From the NCBI GenBank assembly GCA_023511585.1, contig JAIMBF010000022.1, positions 1-36,270 on the forward strand: a DNA stretch of 36,270 nucleotides, given 5' to 3'. Both the position numbers and the translations under genes were made by a program. The notes under the pieces were generated by a model. That model saw nothing but the letters and a program-made list of their open reading frames with translations. It ran no database searches and was not told the origin of the DNA. Below are positions 8,137-17,081 of the stretch, in pieces (the stretch's first letter is position 1; each line of letters opens with the position of its first letter). The stretch is from Terriglobia bacterium. GTDB lineage: Bacteria; Pseudomonadota; Alphaproteobacteria; Acetobacterales; Acetobacteraceae.

Positions 8137-9441
8137 GTGCGCTTTCTGTTCGTTCATCAAAACTTTCCCGGCCAATATTTGCATCTTGTTCGGGACCTCG
8201 TTGCAAGCCCCCACAACGAGGTGCTTTTTATTACCGAAAACAACCCCAACGAGATTCAAGGCGTGCGCAAAATCATCTATCGGATGCCGCGCAAAGCCTC
8301 GCCGGCCACACATCACGATGCGCGCGAGTTCGAACAAGCGGCCATCCGCGCCGAAGCTGTGGCCCGCACCGCTTCCGGTCTCAAGCGGCTGGGATATATG
8401 CCGGACATTATCATCGGGCATCATGGGTGGGGGGAGCTTTTGAATCTGCGGGATGTTTGGCCCGACCCGCCGATGCTCGGGTATTTTGAGTTCTTCTATC
8501 ATTTGCACGGATTGGATGTTGATTTTGATCCGGAATTTCCGACCAATCCGGCGCTTTATCCTTCGATCCGGGCAAAAAATATCGTCAACTTGCTGGCGCT
8601 TTCGTTAGACAATGTCGGGCAGACGCCGACGCGCTTTCAGCTGCAGACCTATCCGCAATGGGCGCAAAGCCGCATCTTGTTATTGCCGGAAGGGGTTAAT
8701 CTCGGGATTTGTCGGCCGCAACCGGCCGCACGCAACGAGGTTTTTCGGCTCAAAGACCTTCTGGTGCGGCCGGAGGAGCGGTTGGTGACCTATGTGGCGC
8801 GGGACCTTGAGCCGTATCGCGGGTTCCATGTTTTCATGCGCGCCTTGCCGCGCCTTTTGCAGGCTCGCGCGGATGTGCGCGTGGCGCTGGTGGGAGGCGA
8901 CGGGGTAAGCTACGGGGCGCGCCTTGCGCAAGGGACTTGGCGCGAGCGTTTGTTAGAGGAGTTGAAAGGCCGGCTTGATCTCAGCCGCGTGCATTTCCTC
9001 GGCAAGTTGGACTATGCGAGCTACGTGCGGCTGCTGCAGCGTTCGGATACGCATGTGTATTTGACGTATCCCTTCGTGGCGTCCTGGTCGTTGCGCGAGG
9101 CGCTGGCCATGGGATGCGCGGTGATCGGCAGCGATACGCCGCCTGTGCGCGAATTCATCAGCCATGGAAAGAACGGGCTTTTGGTTCCGTTTCACGATGT
9201 AGCGCGGCTTTCCGAAACGATTCTTCAGGTTTTGGAAGATAAAGACTTGAACGCCGGCTTGCGCGCCCGCGCCCGCCGCTATGCCGAGACCCATTTGTCT
9301 TTGGATATTTCGCTTGCCGCGATGAAGGCCACAATTGCGCGGCTGGTCGATACCCGCAACGCGCCGGCACAAAAACACGACGCCGAGGAAACCGCCGCGG
9401 AATCGCGCACTCTGCCGAAACAGGCGGCCCTCGGCAGCTGA
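8137..9441 (+). CDS. GT4 family glycosyltransferase
   Basis: The 434-residue protein starts at GTG, with a purine-rich GCAGAGAG just upstream. It opens with FVHQNFPGQYLHLVRDL and continues with HHGWGELLNLRDVWPD and GYFEFFYHLHG, sequences typical of one branch of GT-B glycosyltransferases of family GT4. The C-terminal Rossmann half holds VTYVARDLEPYRG, LVGGDG, a sugar-nucleotide region HFLGKLDYASYVRLL and EALAMGCAVIGSDTPPVREF, which contains the E-x7-E donor-binding element. No membrane segment or signal peptide is seen, so it should act in the cytoplasm on a nucleotide-sugar donor. It ends the envelope locus, just before a strong terminator. The last 30 residues, rich in Ala and Glu, are variable. 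Sugar specificity cannot be predicted. Confidence 0.9.
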   Translation: MRFLFVHQNFPGQYLHLVRDLVASPHNEVLFITENNPNEIQGVRKIIYRMPRKASPATHHDAREFEQAAIRAEAVARTASGLKRLGYMPDIIIGHHGWGELLNLRDVWPDPPMLGYFEFFYHLHGLDVDFDPEFPTNPALYPSIRAKNIVNLLALSLDNVGQTPTRFQLQTYPQWAQSRILLLPEGVNLGICRPQPAARNEVFRLKDLLVRPEERLVTYVARDLEPYRGFHVFMRALPRLLQARADVRVALVGGDGVSYGARLAQGTWRERLLEELKGRLDLSRVHFLGKLDYASYVRLLQRSDTHVYLTYPFVASWSLREALAMGCAVIGSDTPPVREFISHGKNGLLVPFHDVARLSETILQVLEDKDLNAGLRARARRYAETHLSLDISLAAMKATIARLVDTRNAPAQKHDAEETAAESRTLPKQAALGS

Positions 9442-9480
9442 ACGAAACGGAACGGAACGGAACGAAAGGGAACGGAAAGA
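9441..9480 (+). repeat. Imperfect pentanucleotide tandem repeat (AACGG)n
   Basis: Eight consecutive 5-base units can be read from base 9441: AACGA, AACGG three times, AACGA, AAGGG, AACGG, AAAGA. The array begins at the last base of the glycosyltransferase stop codon and ends just before the terminator hairpin, so unit loss or gain would alter only the 3' untranslated spacing. No coding role is visible. Confidence 0.75.
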
Positions 9481-9512
9481 GAAAACCCCGGCTGAAAACA
9501 ACCGGGGTTTTC
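9481..9512. terminator. Bidirectional intrinsic terminator
   Basis: A perfect 11-bp inverted repeat (GAAAACCCCGG / CCGGGGTTTTC) encloses a 10-base loop. The 5' arm starts GAAAA and the 3' arm ends TTTTC, so both strands give a GC-rich stem followed by a T tract. It lies between the ends of two convergent genes, the GT4 glycosyltransferase (plus) and hppA (minus), and can serve both. Confidence 0.9.
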
Positions 9513-9525
9513 TTCCGAAACCGGA

Positions 9526-11622
9526 TTAATGCAGCCAGTGGCCGAGAATGGCCAGCAGCAGCAAAGCGACGATGTTGGTGATTTTGATCATCGGGTTCAC
9601 CGCGGGACCGGCCGTATCTTTATACGGATCGCCGACGGTATCGCCGGTGACGGCCGCTTTGTGCGCTTCCGAGCCTTTGCCGCCGTAATTCCCTTCTTCG
9701 ATATATTTCTTGGCGTTGTCCCAGGCGCCGCCGCCGGACGTCATGGAAATGGCGACAAAGAGCCCGGTGACGATCGTGCCCAAAAGCATGGCCCCGAGCG
9801 CCGAAAATGCGGCCGTGCGCCCGCCGATGAGATCAATCACAATGAACAGGATGATCGGCGCCAAAACCGGCAAGAGCGACGGCGCGATCATTTCGCGGAT
9901 CGCCGCCCGCGTGAGCATATCAACGGCCCGGCCGTATTCCGGCTTGGCTTTGCCTTCCATGATGCCGGCAATCTCACGGAATTGCCGGCGCACCTCGATC
10001 ACCACCGCACCGGCCGCGCGCCCGACCGCGGTCATGCCCAAGGCGCCGAAGAGGTAAGGCAAAAGCCCACCGATGAAGAGCCCCACCACGACATACGGGT
10101 CGGAGAGCGTGAAGGAGACGTTGATATTGGGGAAGTAGTGCTTGAGGTCTTCGGTATAGGCGGCGAAGAGAACAAGCGAGCCAAGGCCGGCGGAGCCGAT
10201 CGCGTAGCCTTTGGTGACCGCCTTGGTGGTGTTGCCCACCGCATCCAGCGCATCGGTAAACTGGCGCACCTCTTTGGGGAGCTGCGACATTTCGGCGATG
10301 CCGCCGGCATTGTCCGTCACCGGCCCATAGGCGTCGAGCGCCACGATCATGCCGGCCAGCGCCAGCATCGTGGTCGCGGCGATGGCGATGCCGAAGAGCC
10401 CGGCGATCAGGGAGGCGACGATAATGCCCGCGCAAATTACCACCACCGGCAGTGCCGTGGCCTCCATCGAGACGGCAAGGCCCTGAATGATATTCGTCCC
10501 GTGCCCCGTGGTAGAGGCCAGCGCAATGCTCCTGACCGGGCGATACTCGGTGGAGGTGAAGAACTCGGTGATCCAGACGATGAACCCGGTCACGGCGAGC
10601 CCCACCAGCGCACAGAGGAACAAATCCAGCCCGGTGACCGAGCCGCCCCGCACCATGGCGATGGGCGCACTGAAACCGACCAAGGCAGCGATCACGATGG
10701 CGATGGCGATGACGGACAGCACCCCCGTGGTGATCAGCCCGCGATAGAGGGCTTTCATGATCCCGCCATCGGGACCGAGGCGGACGAAGAAGGTTCCGAT
10801 AATCGAGGTCACAACGCAGGCCGCACCGATGCCGAGCGGAACGATCATCAAAGAATCCCGCGCCGGCGGCGCAAAGAAGATGGCGGCCAGAAGCATGGTG
10901 GCCACCACGGTCACCACATAGGTTTCAAACAAGTCCGCTGCCATGCCGGCGCAGTCCCCCACATTATCGCCCACATTGTCGGCGATCACCGCGGGGTTGC
11001 GCGGGTCATCCTCCGGAATCCCGGCTTCGACCTTGCCCACCAGGTCGGCGCCCACATCCGCGCCTTTGGTGAAAATGCCGCCGCCGAGCCGCGCGAAAAT
11101 GGAGATCAGCGAAGCGCCGAAGCCGAGCGCTACCATGGCCTCCAGCACGGGCCGAAGGTCCGCGCCGTCCACCGTTTCGCGCAGGATGAAGTAATAAATG
11201 GAGACACCAAGCAAGCCGAGGCCCACCACCAAAAGCCCTGTGATCGCCCCGGCCCTGAACGCAAGAGCCAGGCCCGCAGCCAAACCCTGCCGCGCGGCCT
11301 GCGCGGTGCGGACATTCGCACGCACCGAGACGTTCATTCCCACATATCCGGCCGTGCCCGAGAGAACAGCACCGATCAGATAGCCGATCGCCACATGCAC
11401 GCCGAGCGCGACGCCCAAAATGATCAGGATCACGATGCCCACCCCGGCGATCGTCGTATATTGCCGGTTGAGATACGCGCGCGCGCCCTCTTGGATTGCC
11501 GAGGCAATCTCCTGCATGCGGGCGGTGCCCGCGTCTGCGGCTAAGACCGCCCGGCTCGTGCTCCAGCCATAGGCAATGGCAAGCAGCCCACAGACAAAAA
11601 TGATGATGAAAGCCAATACCAT
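9526..11622 (-). CDS. hppA: Membrane-bound proton-translocating pyrophosphatase, K+-independent type
   Basis: The 698-residue integral membrane protein hydrolyses pyrophosphate and pumps protons. It has the family's long run of membrane helices and its catalytic signatures: [18 protein letters not shown] at about 185-201, [20 protein letters not shown] (204-223), a DNAGGIAEM segment, and [14 protein letters not shown] near the C-terminus. The segment GNTTKA puts a Lys at about residue 467; in this family Lys marks the K+-independent class, whereas Ala marks K+-dependent enzymes. The frame stays open 36 codons further upstream, but ATG at 11622 is chosen because AAGGAG lies 6 bases before it and the family's N-terminal helix starts there. 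It stands alone between a terminator and a tRNA. In heterotrophs the enzyme salvages energy from pyrophosphate under stress. Confidence 0.96.
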   Translation of the reverse strand: MVLAFIIIFVCGLLAIAYGWSTSRAVLAADAGTARMQEIASAIQEGARAYLNRQYTTIAGVGIVILIILGVALGVHVAIGYLIGAVLSGTAGYVGMNVSVRANVRTAQAARQGLAAGLALAFRAGAITGLLVVGLGLLGVSIYYFILRETVDGADLRPVLEAMVALGFGASLISIFARLGGGIFTKGADVGADLVGKVEAGIPEDDPRNPAVIADNVGDNVGDCAGMAADLFETYVVTVVATMLLAAIFFAPPARDSLMIVPLGIGAACVVTSIIGTFFVRLGPDGGIMKALYRGLITTGVLSVIAIAIVIAALVGFSAPIAMVRGGSVTGLDLFLCALVGLAVTGFIVWITEFFTSTEYRPVRSIALASTTGHGTNIIQGLAVSMEATALPVVVICAGIIVASLIAGLFGIAIAATTMLALAGMIVALDAYGPVTDNAGGIAEMSQLPKEVRQFTDALDAVGNTTKAVTKGYAIGSAGLGSLVLFAAYTEDLKHYFPNINVSFTLSDPYVVVGLFIGGLLPYLFGALGMTAVGRAAGAVVIEVRRQFREIAGIMEGKAKPEYGRAVDMLTRAAIREMIAPSLLPVLAPIILFIVIDLIGGRTAAFSALGAMLLGTIVTGLFVAISMTSGGGAWDNAKKYIEEGNYGGKGSEAHKAAVTGDTVGDPYKDTAGPAVNPMIKITNIVALLLLAILGHWLH

Positions 11623-11659
11623 CCGGCGCTCCTTGAACCGCGAAATGAAAGCAAAACAA

Positions 11660-11683
11660 CGGCCGGCCGATGAGCCCCGGCCG
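11660..11683 (-). promoter_or_regulatory. GC-rich hairpin in the hppA leader
   Basis: A perfect 7-bp inverted repeat, CGGCCGG / CCGGCCG with a 10-base loop, lies about 38 bases upstream of the hppA start. On the minus strand it is followed by TTGTTTTGCTTT, a T-rich but interrupted stretch. This could be a weak attenuator or an mRNA-stabilising stem. Function is inference. The rest of the 290-base gap (11623-11912) shows no convincing gene. Confidence 0.35.
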
Positions 11684-11912
11684 ACCAACGGGCGGAAAAT
11701 GGCAGAACAGCCCCGTGGAGGCAACGGCATCAGGGCGGGTTCCGGGTTTTTTCTCTACGCATTTGTTTTGGTACCGCAAGGCGTGATCGGGTTGGCACGC
11801 ACGCGTTGCTGCCATGCATCGCTCTCAGCCTGTTCGCGCCAAGGCCGGGCATTGCGAAGAGAGGCGAAACTTGAGATTTTGTATCCGCATTCTCCGGCCG
11901 GGGTTTGCTGAG

Positions 11913-11986
11913 GCGCCTGTAGCTCAATCGGTCAGAGCGGGCCGCTCATAACGGCTTGGTTGCAGGTTCGAGTCCTGCCGGGCGCA
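11913..11986 (+). tRNA. tRNA with CAU anticodon (tRNA-Ile2 or elongator tRNA-Met)
   Basis: The 74-base sequence folds as a full cloverleaf: acceptor GCGCCTG/CGGGCGC (one G-U pair), D stem GCTC/GAGC, anticodon stem GGCCG/CGGCT with loop CTCATAA (CAT at 11947-11949), variable loop TGGTT, and T arm GCAGG-TTCGAGT-CCTGC. CCA is not encoded. The three G:C pairs next to the loop that mark initiator tRNA are absent, and the first pair is G:C, so it is not the initiator. The segment from the anticodon loop to the variable loop (CTCATAA..GCTTGGT) resembles known tRNA-Ile2, whose C34 becomes lysidine; elongator Met remains possible. Confidence 0.93.
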
Positions 11987-12048
11987 TCGTTGCCCAAGCT
12001 TGCCCCTATCGCTTAAACACCGGTCTTGATCTGAACCGGAGCAGTGTG

Positions 12049-13728
12049 ATGGCGGCCTACCAGTATGTTTTTGTGATGAAGGGCCTGACCAAGGTCTATC
12101 CCCCTTCGCGCGAGGTTCTGAAGGGGATTACCCTCTCCTTTCTTCCCGGCGCCAAAATCGGCGTGCTCGGCCCGAACGGGGCCGGCAAATCCACCTTGCT
12201 GCGCATCATGGCCGGGGTGGATAAGGATTTCGGCGGCGAAGCCTGGGCGGCGGAAGGTGTGCGGGTTGGGTATCTTCCCCAGGAACCGGTGCTCGATTCG
12301 AGCAAAACCGTGGGCGAGACGGTGCGCGAGGCGTTTTCCGAATTGCAGCAAGCCCTGGATCGGTTCCACGCGATCACGGCCGCGTTTGCCGAACCGATGG
12401 AACCCGATGCCATGGAGGCTCTGCTCGCCGAACAGGCCGAGCTACAAGCCAAAATCGACGCGGCCGATGCCTGGGAGCTTGATCGCAAAATCGAAATCGC
12501 GCTGGATGCCTTGCGCTGCCCTCCGGCGGAAACCCCCGTTGCCCAGCTTTCGGGGGGCGAGCGCCGGCGGGTTGCCCTCTGCCGGCTTCTGCTGGAACAG
12601 CCCGATCTTCTGCTTCTGGACGAACCGACCAACCATTTGGATGCCGAAAGCGTGGCCTGGCTTGAGCGCACCTTGCGGGAATATCCCGGCACCGTAATCG
12701 TGGTGACGCACGATCGCTATTTTCTGGACAACGTGACGGGCTGGATTTTGGAAATCGATCGCGGCCGCGGCATTCCCTACGAAGGCAATTATTCCTCATG
12801 GCTTGAGCAAAAGCGCAAGCGGCTTGCGCAAGAAGAGAAAGAAGAAACCGCAAGACAGCGCGCGCTTGCCGCCGAGCGGGAATGGATTGCGGCATCTCCG
12901 CGCGCGCGGCAGGCGAAAAACCGCGCGCGTATCACGCGCTATGAGGAGCTTTTGGCAAAGTCTCAGGAAACGACAAGCAGCGTCGCCGAAATTATTATCC
13001 CGCCGGGGCCGCGGCTCGGCAACGTGGTTATCGAAGCGGAACATTTGTTTAAAGGTTACGGCGATCGTTTGTTGATCGAGGATCTGAGTTTCAAGCTGCC
13101 GCCGGGCGGCATTGTGGGCGTGATCGGCCCGAACGGGGCCGGCAAGACCACGCTGTTTCGCATGATCATCGGCGAAGAACAGCCCGATCGCGGCGCGCTT
13201 CGCATCGGCGAGAGCGTGCGCTTGGGCTATGTCAGCCAAAGCCGGGAAACGCTCGACCCGAACAAAACCGTCTGGGAAGAAATCAGCGGCGGGGAAGACA
13301 CCATTGTGCTCGGCAAGCGTTCCATGGCCTCACGCGCCTATGTCAGTGCTTTCAATTTTAAGGGACCGGATCAGCAAAAATTGGTGGGTTCCTTGGCAGG
13401 CGGCGAACGCAACCGGGTGCACCTTGCGAAGATGCTGAAATCCGGCGCCAATGTTATTTTGTTGGACGAGCCGACCAATGATCTCGATGTCGATACCTTG
13501 CGCGCCTTGGAAGAAGCGCTGGCCGCTTTTGCCGGCTGTGCGGTGATCATCAGCCACGATCGTTGGTTTTTGGATCGGCTCGCCACCCATATCCTCGCCT
13601 TTGAAGGCGACAGCCACGTGGAGTGGTTTGAGGGCAATTTCGAGGCTTATGAAGAAGACAAGCGACGCCGGCTTGGAAAGGACGCAACCGCGCCGCACCG
13701 CATTCGCTACAAGCCCTTGATTCGCTAG
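12049..13728 (+). CDS. ettA: Energy-dependent translational throttle protein EttA (ABC-F)
   Basis: The 559-residue soluble protein has two ABC ATPase domains and no membrane segment. Domain 1 has Walker [10 protein letters not shown] (about residue 40), signature [15 protein letters not shown] and Walker [12 protein letters not shown]. The arm/linker follows. Domain 2 has GPNGAGKTT, the altered signature [15 protein letters not shown] and [10 protein letters not shown]. The opening [18 protein letters not shown] is typical of EttA (E. coli protein 555 residues), which binds the ribosomal E site and gates the first elongation steps according to ATP/ADP level. The frame is open further upstream, but an earlier start would overlap the tRNA, and family alignment favours ATG 12049. 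It lies 62 bases after the tRNA and 16 before a GNAT gene. Confidence 0.95.
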   Translation: MAAYQYVFVMKGLTKVYPPSREVLKGITLSFLPGAKIGVLGPNGAGKSTLLRIMAGVDKDFGGEAWAAEGVRVGYLPQEPVLDSSKTVGETVREAFSELQQALDRFHAITAAFAEPMEPDAMEALLAEQAELQAKIDAADAWELDRKIEIALDALRCPPAETPVAQLSGGERRRVALCRLLLEQPDLLLLDEPTNHLDAESVAWLERTLREYPGTVIVVTHDRYFLDNVTGWILEIDRGRGIPYEGNYSSWLEQKRKRLAQEEKEETARQRALAAEREWIAASPRARQAKNRARITRYEELLAKSQETTSSVAEIIIPPGPRLGNVVIEAEHLFKGYGDRLLIEDLSFKLPPGGIVGVIGPNGAGKTTLFRMIIGEEQPDRGALRIGESVRLGYVSQSRETLDPNKTVWEEISGGEDTIVLGKRSMASRAYVSAFNFKGPDQQKLVGSLAGGERNRVHLAKMLKSGANVILLDEPTNDLDVDTLRALEEALAAFAGCAVIISHDRWFLDRLATHILAFEGDSHVEWFEGNFEAYEEDKRRRLGKDATAPHRIRYKPLIR

Positions 13729-13744
13729 GGCTCGGCCTGCGCCG

Positions 13745-14263
13745 ATGCATCCGGCCAACTGGATCGAAACCGCACGGCTTCTTCTGCGGCCGGTGCAGTG
13801 GGATGATCTCAAGGATTTACAAGCGCTGAAGGCCGATCCGCGCGTGTTCGCGCAAATGTATGGCGGGATTCGCACGCCGCAGCGCACCGCCGAAGAGCTG
13901 GCTGAGGATATGGCTTTTTGGGCGAAGTACGGCGTCGGCATCTGGACCGTTCGCGACCGGCGGAGCGGCGATTTCTTGGGCATTGTGGGATTGATGGAAC
14001 GCCCGGATGGGCTTGGCTTGGCGCTGCGCTTTGCGCTGTGGCCGGAGGCGCGGGGCAGGGGGCTGGCGCGCGAGGCAGCCGGCGCCGCGCTCCGGTTTGC
14101 GCATGAGCGTGCCGGCATTCCGCGCGTGATCGCGGTGGCACGCGAGGACAATTATGCTTCGCGCATGGTGCTCGGCGGGATTGGGATGGTGGAATGCGGG
14201 CGTTTTGTGCGCGACGGGCACACGATGCTCCTCTACGAAAGCCGCCGCCTCGACGCGCTTTAA
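13745..14263 (+). CDS. GNAT family N-acetyltransferase, RimJ/RimL type
   Basis: This 172-residue protein starts TARLLLRPVQWDDL after a short lead, the usual opening of the RimJ/RimL-like (Acetyltransf_3) branch of GNAT enzymes. The acetyl-CoA pyrophosphate loop appears as RGRGLAREA at about 101-109, preceded by the beta-4 strand LALRFALWPEA. A following segment, VIAVAREDNYASRMVL, matches the conserved Asn/Ser region of this branch. The enzyme should transfer an acetyl group from acetyl-CoA to an amine, perhaps the N-terminus of a protein, but the substrate is unknown. It lies 16 bases after ettA on the same strand and is probably cotranscribed with it. It ends convergently with mlaC. Confidence 0.9.
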   Translation: MHPANWIETARLLLRPVQWDDLKDLQALKADPRVFAQMYGGIRTPQRTAEELAEDMAFWAKYGVGIWTVRDRRSGDFLGIVGLMERPDGLGLALRFALWPEARGRGLAREAAGAALRFAHERAGIPRVIAVAREDNYASRMVLGGIGMVECGRFVRDGHTMLLYESRRLDAL

Positions 14264-14302
14264 AAGCAATGTCGTCTGCTGCAATCCTGAAGAGGAATAT
14301 AG

Positions 14303-14325
14303 AAAAAACGCGGGAACGCGTTTCT
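14303..14325 (-). terminator. Intrinsic terminator of the mla operon
   Basis: A 7-bp inverted repeat AAACGCG / CGCGTTT with the loop GGAA lies just past the mlaC stop. Read on the minus strand the stem is followed by a run of T, giving CGCGTTTTTT, a standard intrinsic terminator. On the plus strand it is followed only by TTTCTG, so it may also partly stop ettA/GNAT transcription. Confidence 0.65.
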
Positions 14326-14327
14326 GC

Positions 14328-14960
14328 TCAGCCGCTTTTCTGCGCCTGCTGTTGCTGCTGGTTCGCCAGCATCTGCCGGAGCTTATCGATCAGCGCCTGC
14401 ACATTGCTGTTGTTGTGCAGAAGGAAGCTTGAATAGTCACTCCGCTGCGTAATCCTGAGGCTCGTGCCCTCTACCAGCAAATCTTCAATCTTCGGCTTGC
14501 CGTCCACATCGGCCACGACCCAATCGACATGCGCGGGCTCCTGGCCCGGCCGCACAATCACGGTTTGGACCAAGGTGTTGTCGGTTTGGTGAATGGTTCG
14601 GCCGATGGTGTGCTTCACCCCTTTATATTCCTGCAGCCGGCCGATAATGGCGTTCAGCAAAAGTTGGCGAAAGAGCGCAAGATATTCCCGCTGCTGTTGC
14701 GGGCTGGCCTGACGCCAGAAGCGGCCCAAACAAAAGCGGGCAATACCGTCGACATCGACCGAATTTTCGATAATCGCAAGAAACCGTTGGTGCTTGACCT
14801 CGGGCGGATCGTTGCTGTCGATTACGGCGGCAAGCTCTTTGGCAACGTTATCGACAAAGCTTGCGGCAGAATCTTGCGCAGCGCGTGCCGCAGTGATCTC
14901 GAAAGCAACCCAAGGCCATAGTGCTGCCAGAGCAAACGTCAGGCGACGCGAACAAAGCAT
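14328..14960 (-). CDS. mlaC: MlaC/Ttg2D family periplasmic phospholipid-binding protein
   Basis: The 210-residue protein has a signal peptide (about 1-28, ending AARA) and then the single MlaC domain. Family features include an N-terminal helix that begins ASFVDNVAKELAAVI, a segment FLAIIENSVDVDGIARFCLGRFWRQAS (in parts), and DWVVADVDGKPKIEDLLVEG near residue 155. MlaC carries phospholipids across the periplasm between the MlaA-porin complex and the inner-membrane MlaFEDB ABC complex. The C-terminal tail is Gln-rich (NQQQQQAQ). The gene lies 48 bases behind mlaA on the same strand and before a terminator. The hopanoid-associated paralogue HpnM belongs to the same superfamily and is the main alternative, but no hopanoid genes are nearby. 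Genes for the MlaFED complex are absent from the window. Confidence 0.85.
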   Translation of the reverse strand: MLCSRRLTFALAALWPWVAFEITAARAAQDSAASFVDNVAKELAAVIDSNDPPEVKHQRFLAIIENSVDVDGIARFCLGRFWRQASPQQQREYLALFRQLLLNAIIGRLQEYKGVKHTIGRTIHQTDNTLVQTVIVRPGQEPAHVDWVVADVDGKPKIEDLLVEGTSLRITQRSDYSSFLLHNNSNVQALIDKLRQMLANQQQQQAQKSG

Positions 14961-15008
14961 ACGTACTGGCCTCCTAAAACAATAAAATACCGAAGCAGGC
15001 GCGGCGAG

Positions 15009-15797
15009 TCATTGGGTAGTCTTTTGGGGCGGCTGAGGAAACCAGATCGGTATCGTCGGCGGATCATCCTGCTTGGCGTCTTCCACCTGGGACCGGCGAT
15101 GCTGGCGGTAGACGCTCCGTAATGTGGCATAAGGATCAAGCGCGCTTTTTTTCAGGCTGTCGAGACTGTCCATATTCCGCTCGTAGAGATCAACCGCCGT
15201 CATACCGTATCGCGCAAGCTCCAGGTAGACCACGGTGGAACCTTGGCCGAGCCAGGTGAAGGGATCCATCGCGGCGTTGATGCCAAGACCGATCCCGTCC
15301 CGGAAGTCCGAGGGGCCGATCACCGGCAAAAACAGGAATGGTCCTTCTCCCACACCCCAGGTGGCCAGCGTCAGGCCGAAATCGGTGGTCTCTTCCGGGT
15401 AGCCGAGCGAGGTGGCAACGTCAAAGAGCCCGCCCACGCCCAGCGTGCTGTTGATAATGAACCGCATCAACCGATTACCCGCCTTGCGCGGTTTGGCTTG
15501 CAGGATTTCGTTGCCCAACATCACCGGGGAGGTGAGATTGGCAAGCGCGTTGTGAACCGAATCTCGCACTTTTTCGGGAACCGCATGGCGGTATCCTACC
15601 GCCAAAGGCCGGAGAACCACATCCTGGAAGCCTTCGTTCACCGCATAGAGTTTGCGGTTGGTGGGCTCCAAGGGGTCGTTCGTCTCGAGATAATCCTGCA
15701 ACGCCTCCTTATCGGTCGCGGGCGGACGCGGGGCGCAACCGACCAGAATCACCAGAAGACACCCAGCAAGCCACAGGAGACGGCGCGAAAGAAGCAT
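15009..15797 (-). CDS. mlaA: MlaA (VacJ) family outer-membrane lipoprotein
   Basis: The 262-residue protein has a lipoprotein signal with the lipobox LVGC, so Cys21 should be lipidated. The mature protein shows the VacJ/MlaA pattern: NDPLEPTNRKLYAVNEGF, then LGNEILQAKPRKAGNRLMRF, INSTLGVGGLFDVATSLG, TWGVGEGPFLFLPVIGPS, and the DPFTWLG region. MlaA sits as a ring in the outer membrane and removes phospholipids from the outer leaflet. Its gene precedes mlaC in the same orientation, the expected functional pair for retrograde lipid transport that keeps the outer membrane asymmetric. The start ATG lacks a strong ribosome-binding site. The C-terminal 25 residues are polar and variable. Confidence 0.93.
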   Translation of the reverse strand: MLLSRRLLWLAGCLLVILVGCAPRPPATDKEALQDYLETNDPLEPTNRKLYAVNEGFQDVVLRPLAVGYRHAVPEKVRDSVHNALANLTSPVMLGNEILQAKPRKAGNRLMRFIINSTLGVGGLFDVATSLGYPEETTDFGLTLATWGVGEGPFLFLPVIGPSDFRDGIGLGINAAMDPFTWLGQGSTVVYLELARYGMTAVDLYERNMDSLDSLKKSALDPYATLRSVYRQHRRSQVEDAKQDDPPTIPIWFPQPPQKTTQ

Positions 15798-15980
15798 GGA
15801 ACAATCTCAAGACGTTTATCCATGTCATTGTCATTGGCTAAACCCCGCCCCGGCGCGCAGGTGAAGCCGTGTGCCAGGGCGGCGCATTCCGAGATACTCG
15901 ATTAAAGGAAGATGCCGCAAAAGGCAAAATCGACTTAAGAGCGCGGGTTCATGATACCGCAAAGTGTTGCCGGAAGGTGC

Positions 15981-15986
15981 TATAGT
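15981..15986 (+). promoter_or_regulatory. Candidate -10 element upstream of metF
   Basis: TATAGT lies about 95 bases before the metF start in the 284-base divergent gap between mlaA and metF. No good -35 hexamer is found at 16-18 bases, so the call is weak. The rest of the gap has no ORF worth reporting, and I could not match it to a known SAM or SAH riboswitch pattern by eye. Confidence 0.3.
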
Positions 15987-16081
15987 GATGAAGAAGCGGG
16001 CTCTTGCGAACGGATGCCGCGAGGCCCACACAAAGCTTGCCAGCTTGCGGCGAGCCGAGAGGCGGGGAGTGGGAGCAACTG

Positions 16082-17071
16082 ATGGCTGAGACCTTAAACA
16101 CCGAGCAAACCGACGAGATGACAATGCGGGATTGGCCGTCCGGGCTTGGCGGGCGCGCGGTTCCATCCCGCCTTCAGAGCCTTCTGGTGCGCGATCGTTC
16201 CCAGCCGCCGCCGAAGCTTTCTTTTGAATTTTTCCCTCCGAAAACGCCGGCCATGGAGGCCCAGCTCTGGACCTGCGTGCGCCGGCTGGAGACGCTGCGG
16301 CCGCGGTTTGTCTCCGTCACTTACGGCGCCGGCGGTTCGACTCGGGCGCGCACGCATGCGACCGTGCGCCGGATTATCCACGAAACAAGCCTGGTGCCGG
16401 CCGCCCATCTGACGTGCATCGGGGCGAGTCGGGCGGAGGTGGATGAGATTGCGCGGCAATATTGGGAGGCGGGGGTGCGCCACATTGTCGCCCTCCGCGG
16501 AGATCCGCCGCCGGGAACCGCTTACGTCCCGCACCCGCAGGGCTACCACTTCGCCGCCGATCTGGTGGCCGGGCTGCGGCGATTGGCCGATTTTGAAATT
16601 TCGGTGGCGGCTTACCCGGAAACGCATCCCGAAGCCGCGAGCCCCGAGGCGGACCTCGACAACCTCAAGCGCAAGCTCGATGCCGGGGCGACGCGCGCCA
16701 TTACACAGTATTTCTTTGATATTACGGCTTACCTGCGATTTCTGGACCGCTGCCGTGCCGCCGGCATCACCGCCCCGATCGTGCCCGGTATTCTGCCGGT
16801 CAGCAATTTTGCCCAAACCTTGCGGTTTTCTGCCCAATGCGGGGCCACGGTGCCAAATTGGCTCGGCGATTTGTTTGAAGGGCTCGATCATGACCCCGAG
16901 ACCAGGCGGCTTATTGCCGCCGTCGTGGCGGCCGAGCAGGTGCGCCTGCTGCAAACCTACGGGGTGGACGAATTTCATTTTTATACGCTCAATCGGGCGG
17001 ATTTGACCTATGCCATTGCCCATATCCTGGGAGTACGCCCGGCACGGCCCCAGGCAGGCCGGCTGGGATAA
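16082..17071 (+). CDS. metF: 5,10-methylenetetrahydrofolate reductase
   Basis: The 329-residue flavoenzyme reduces methylene-tetrahydrofolate to methyl-tetrahydrofolate, the methyl donor for methionine synthesis. MTHFR motifs are plain: LSFEFFPPKT (about residue 43), SVTYGAGGSTR, HLTCIGASRAEVDEIA, VALRGDPPPG, AAYPETHPEA, LDAGATRAITQYFFD, PGILPV, and VDEFHFYTLNRADL near the end. It is a bacterial TIM-barrel form without the eukaryotic regulatory domain. Compared with E. coli MetF (296 residues) it carries about 40 extra N-terminal residues. ATG 16082 has GGGAG 7-8 bases upstream; ATG 16118 is an alternative that would trim part of the extension. The next three genes follow closely on the same strand, so it probably leads an operon. 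Confidence 0.95.
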   Translation: MAETLNTEQTDEMTMRDWPSGLGGRAVPSRLQSLLVRDRSQPPPKLSFEFFPPKTPAMEAQLWTCVRRLETLRPRFVSVTYGAGGSTRARTHATVRRIIHETSLVPAAHLTCIGASRAEVDEIARQYWEAGVRHIVALRGDPPPGTAYVPHPQGYHFAADLVAGLRRLADFEISVAAYPETHPEAASPEADLDNLKRKLDAGATRAITQYFFDITAYLRFLDRCRAAGITAPIVPGILPVSNFAQTLRFSAQCGATVPNWLGDLFEGLDHDPETRRLIAAVVAAEQVRLLQTYGVDEFHFYTLNRADLTYAIAHILGVRPARPQAGRLG

Positions 17072-17081
17072 GAATGCGCGC

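Noticed and set aside
9529-11544. A 671-residue plus-strand ORF antisense to hppA
   Set aside because: It is very rich in His, Arg, Asp and Gly, has no recognisable domain, and mirrors hppA, whose motifs are complete. It is an antisense shadow of a GC-rich gene.
11956-12048. N-terminal extension of EttA
   Set aside because: It would start inside the tRNA, and the family start matches ATG 12049.
15900-16081. SAM or SAH riboswitch upstream of metF
   Set aside because: Some GC-rich stems can be drawn, but I found no match to the conserved cores of known SAM or SAH riboswitches.
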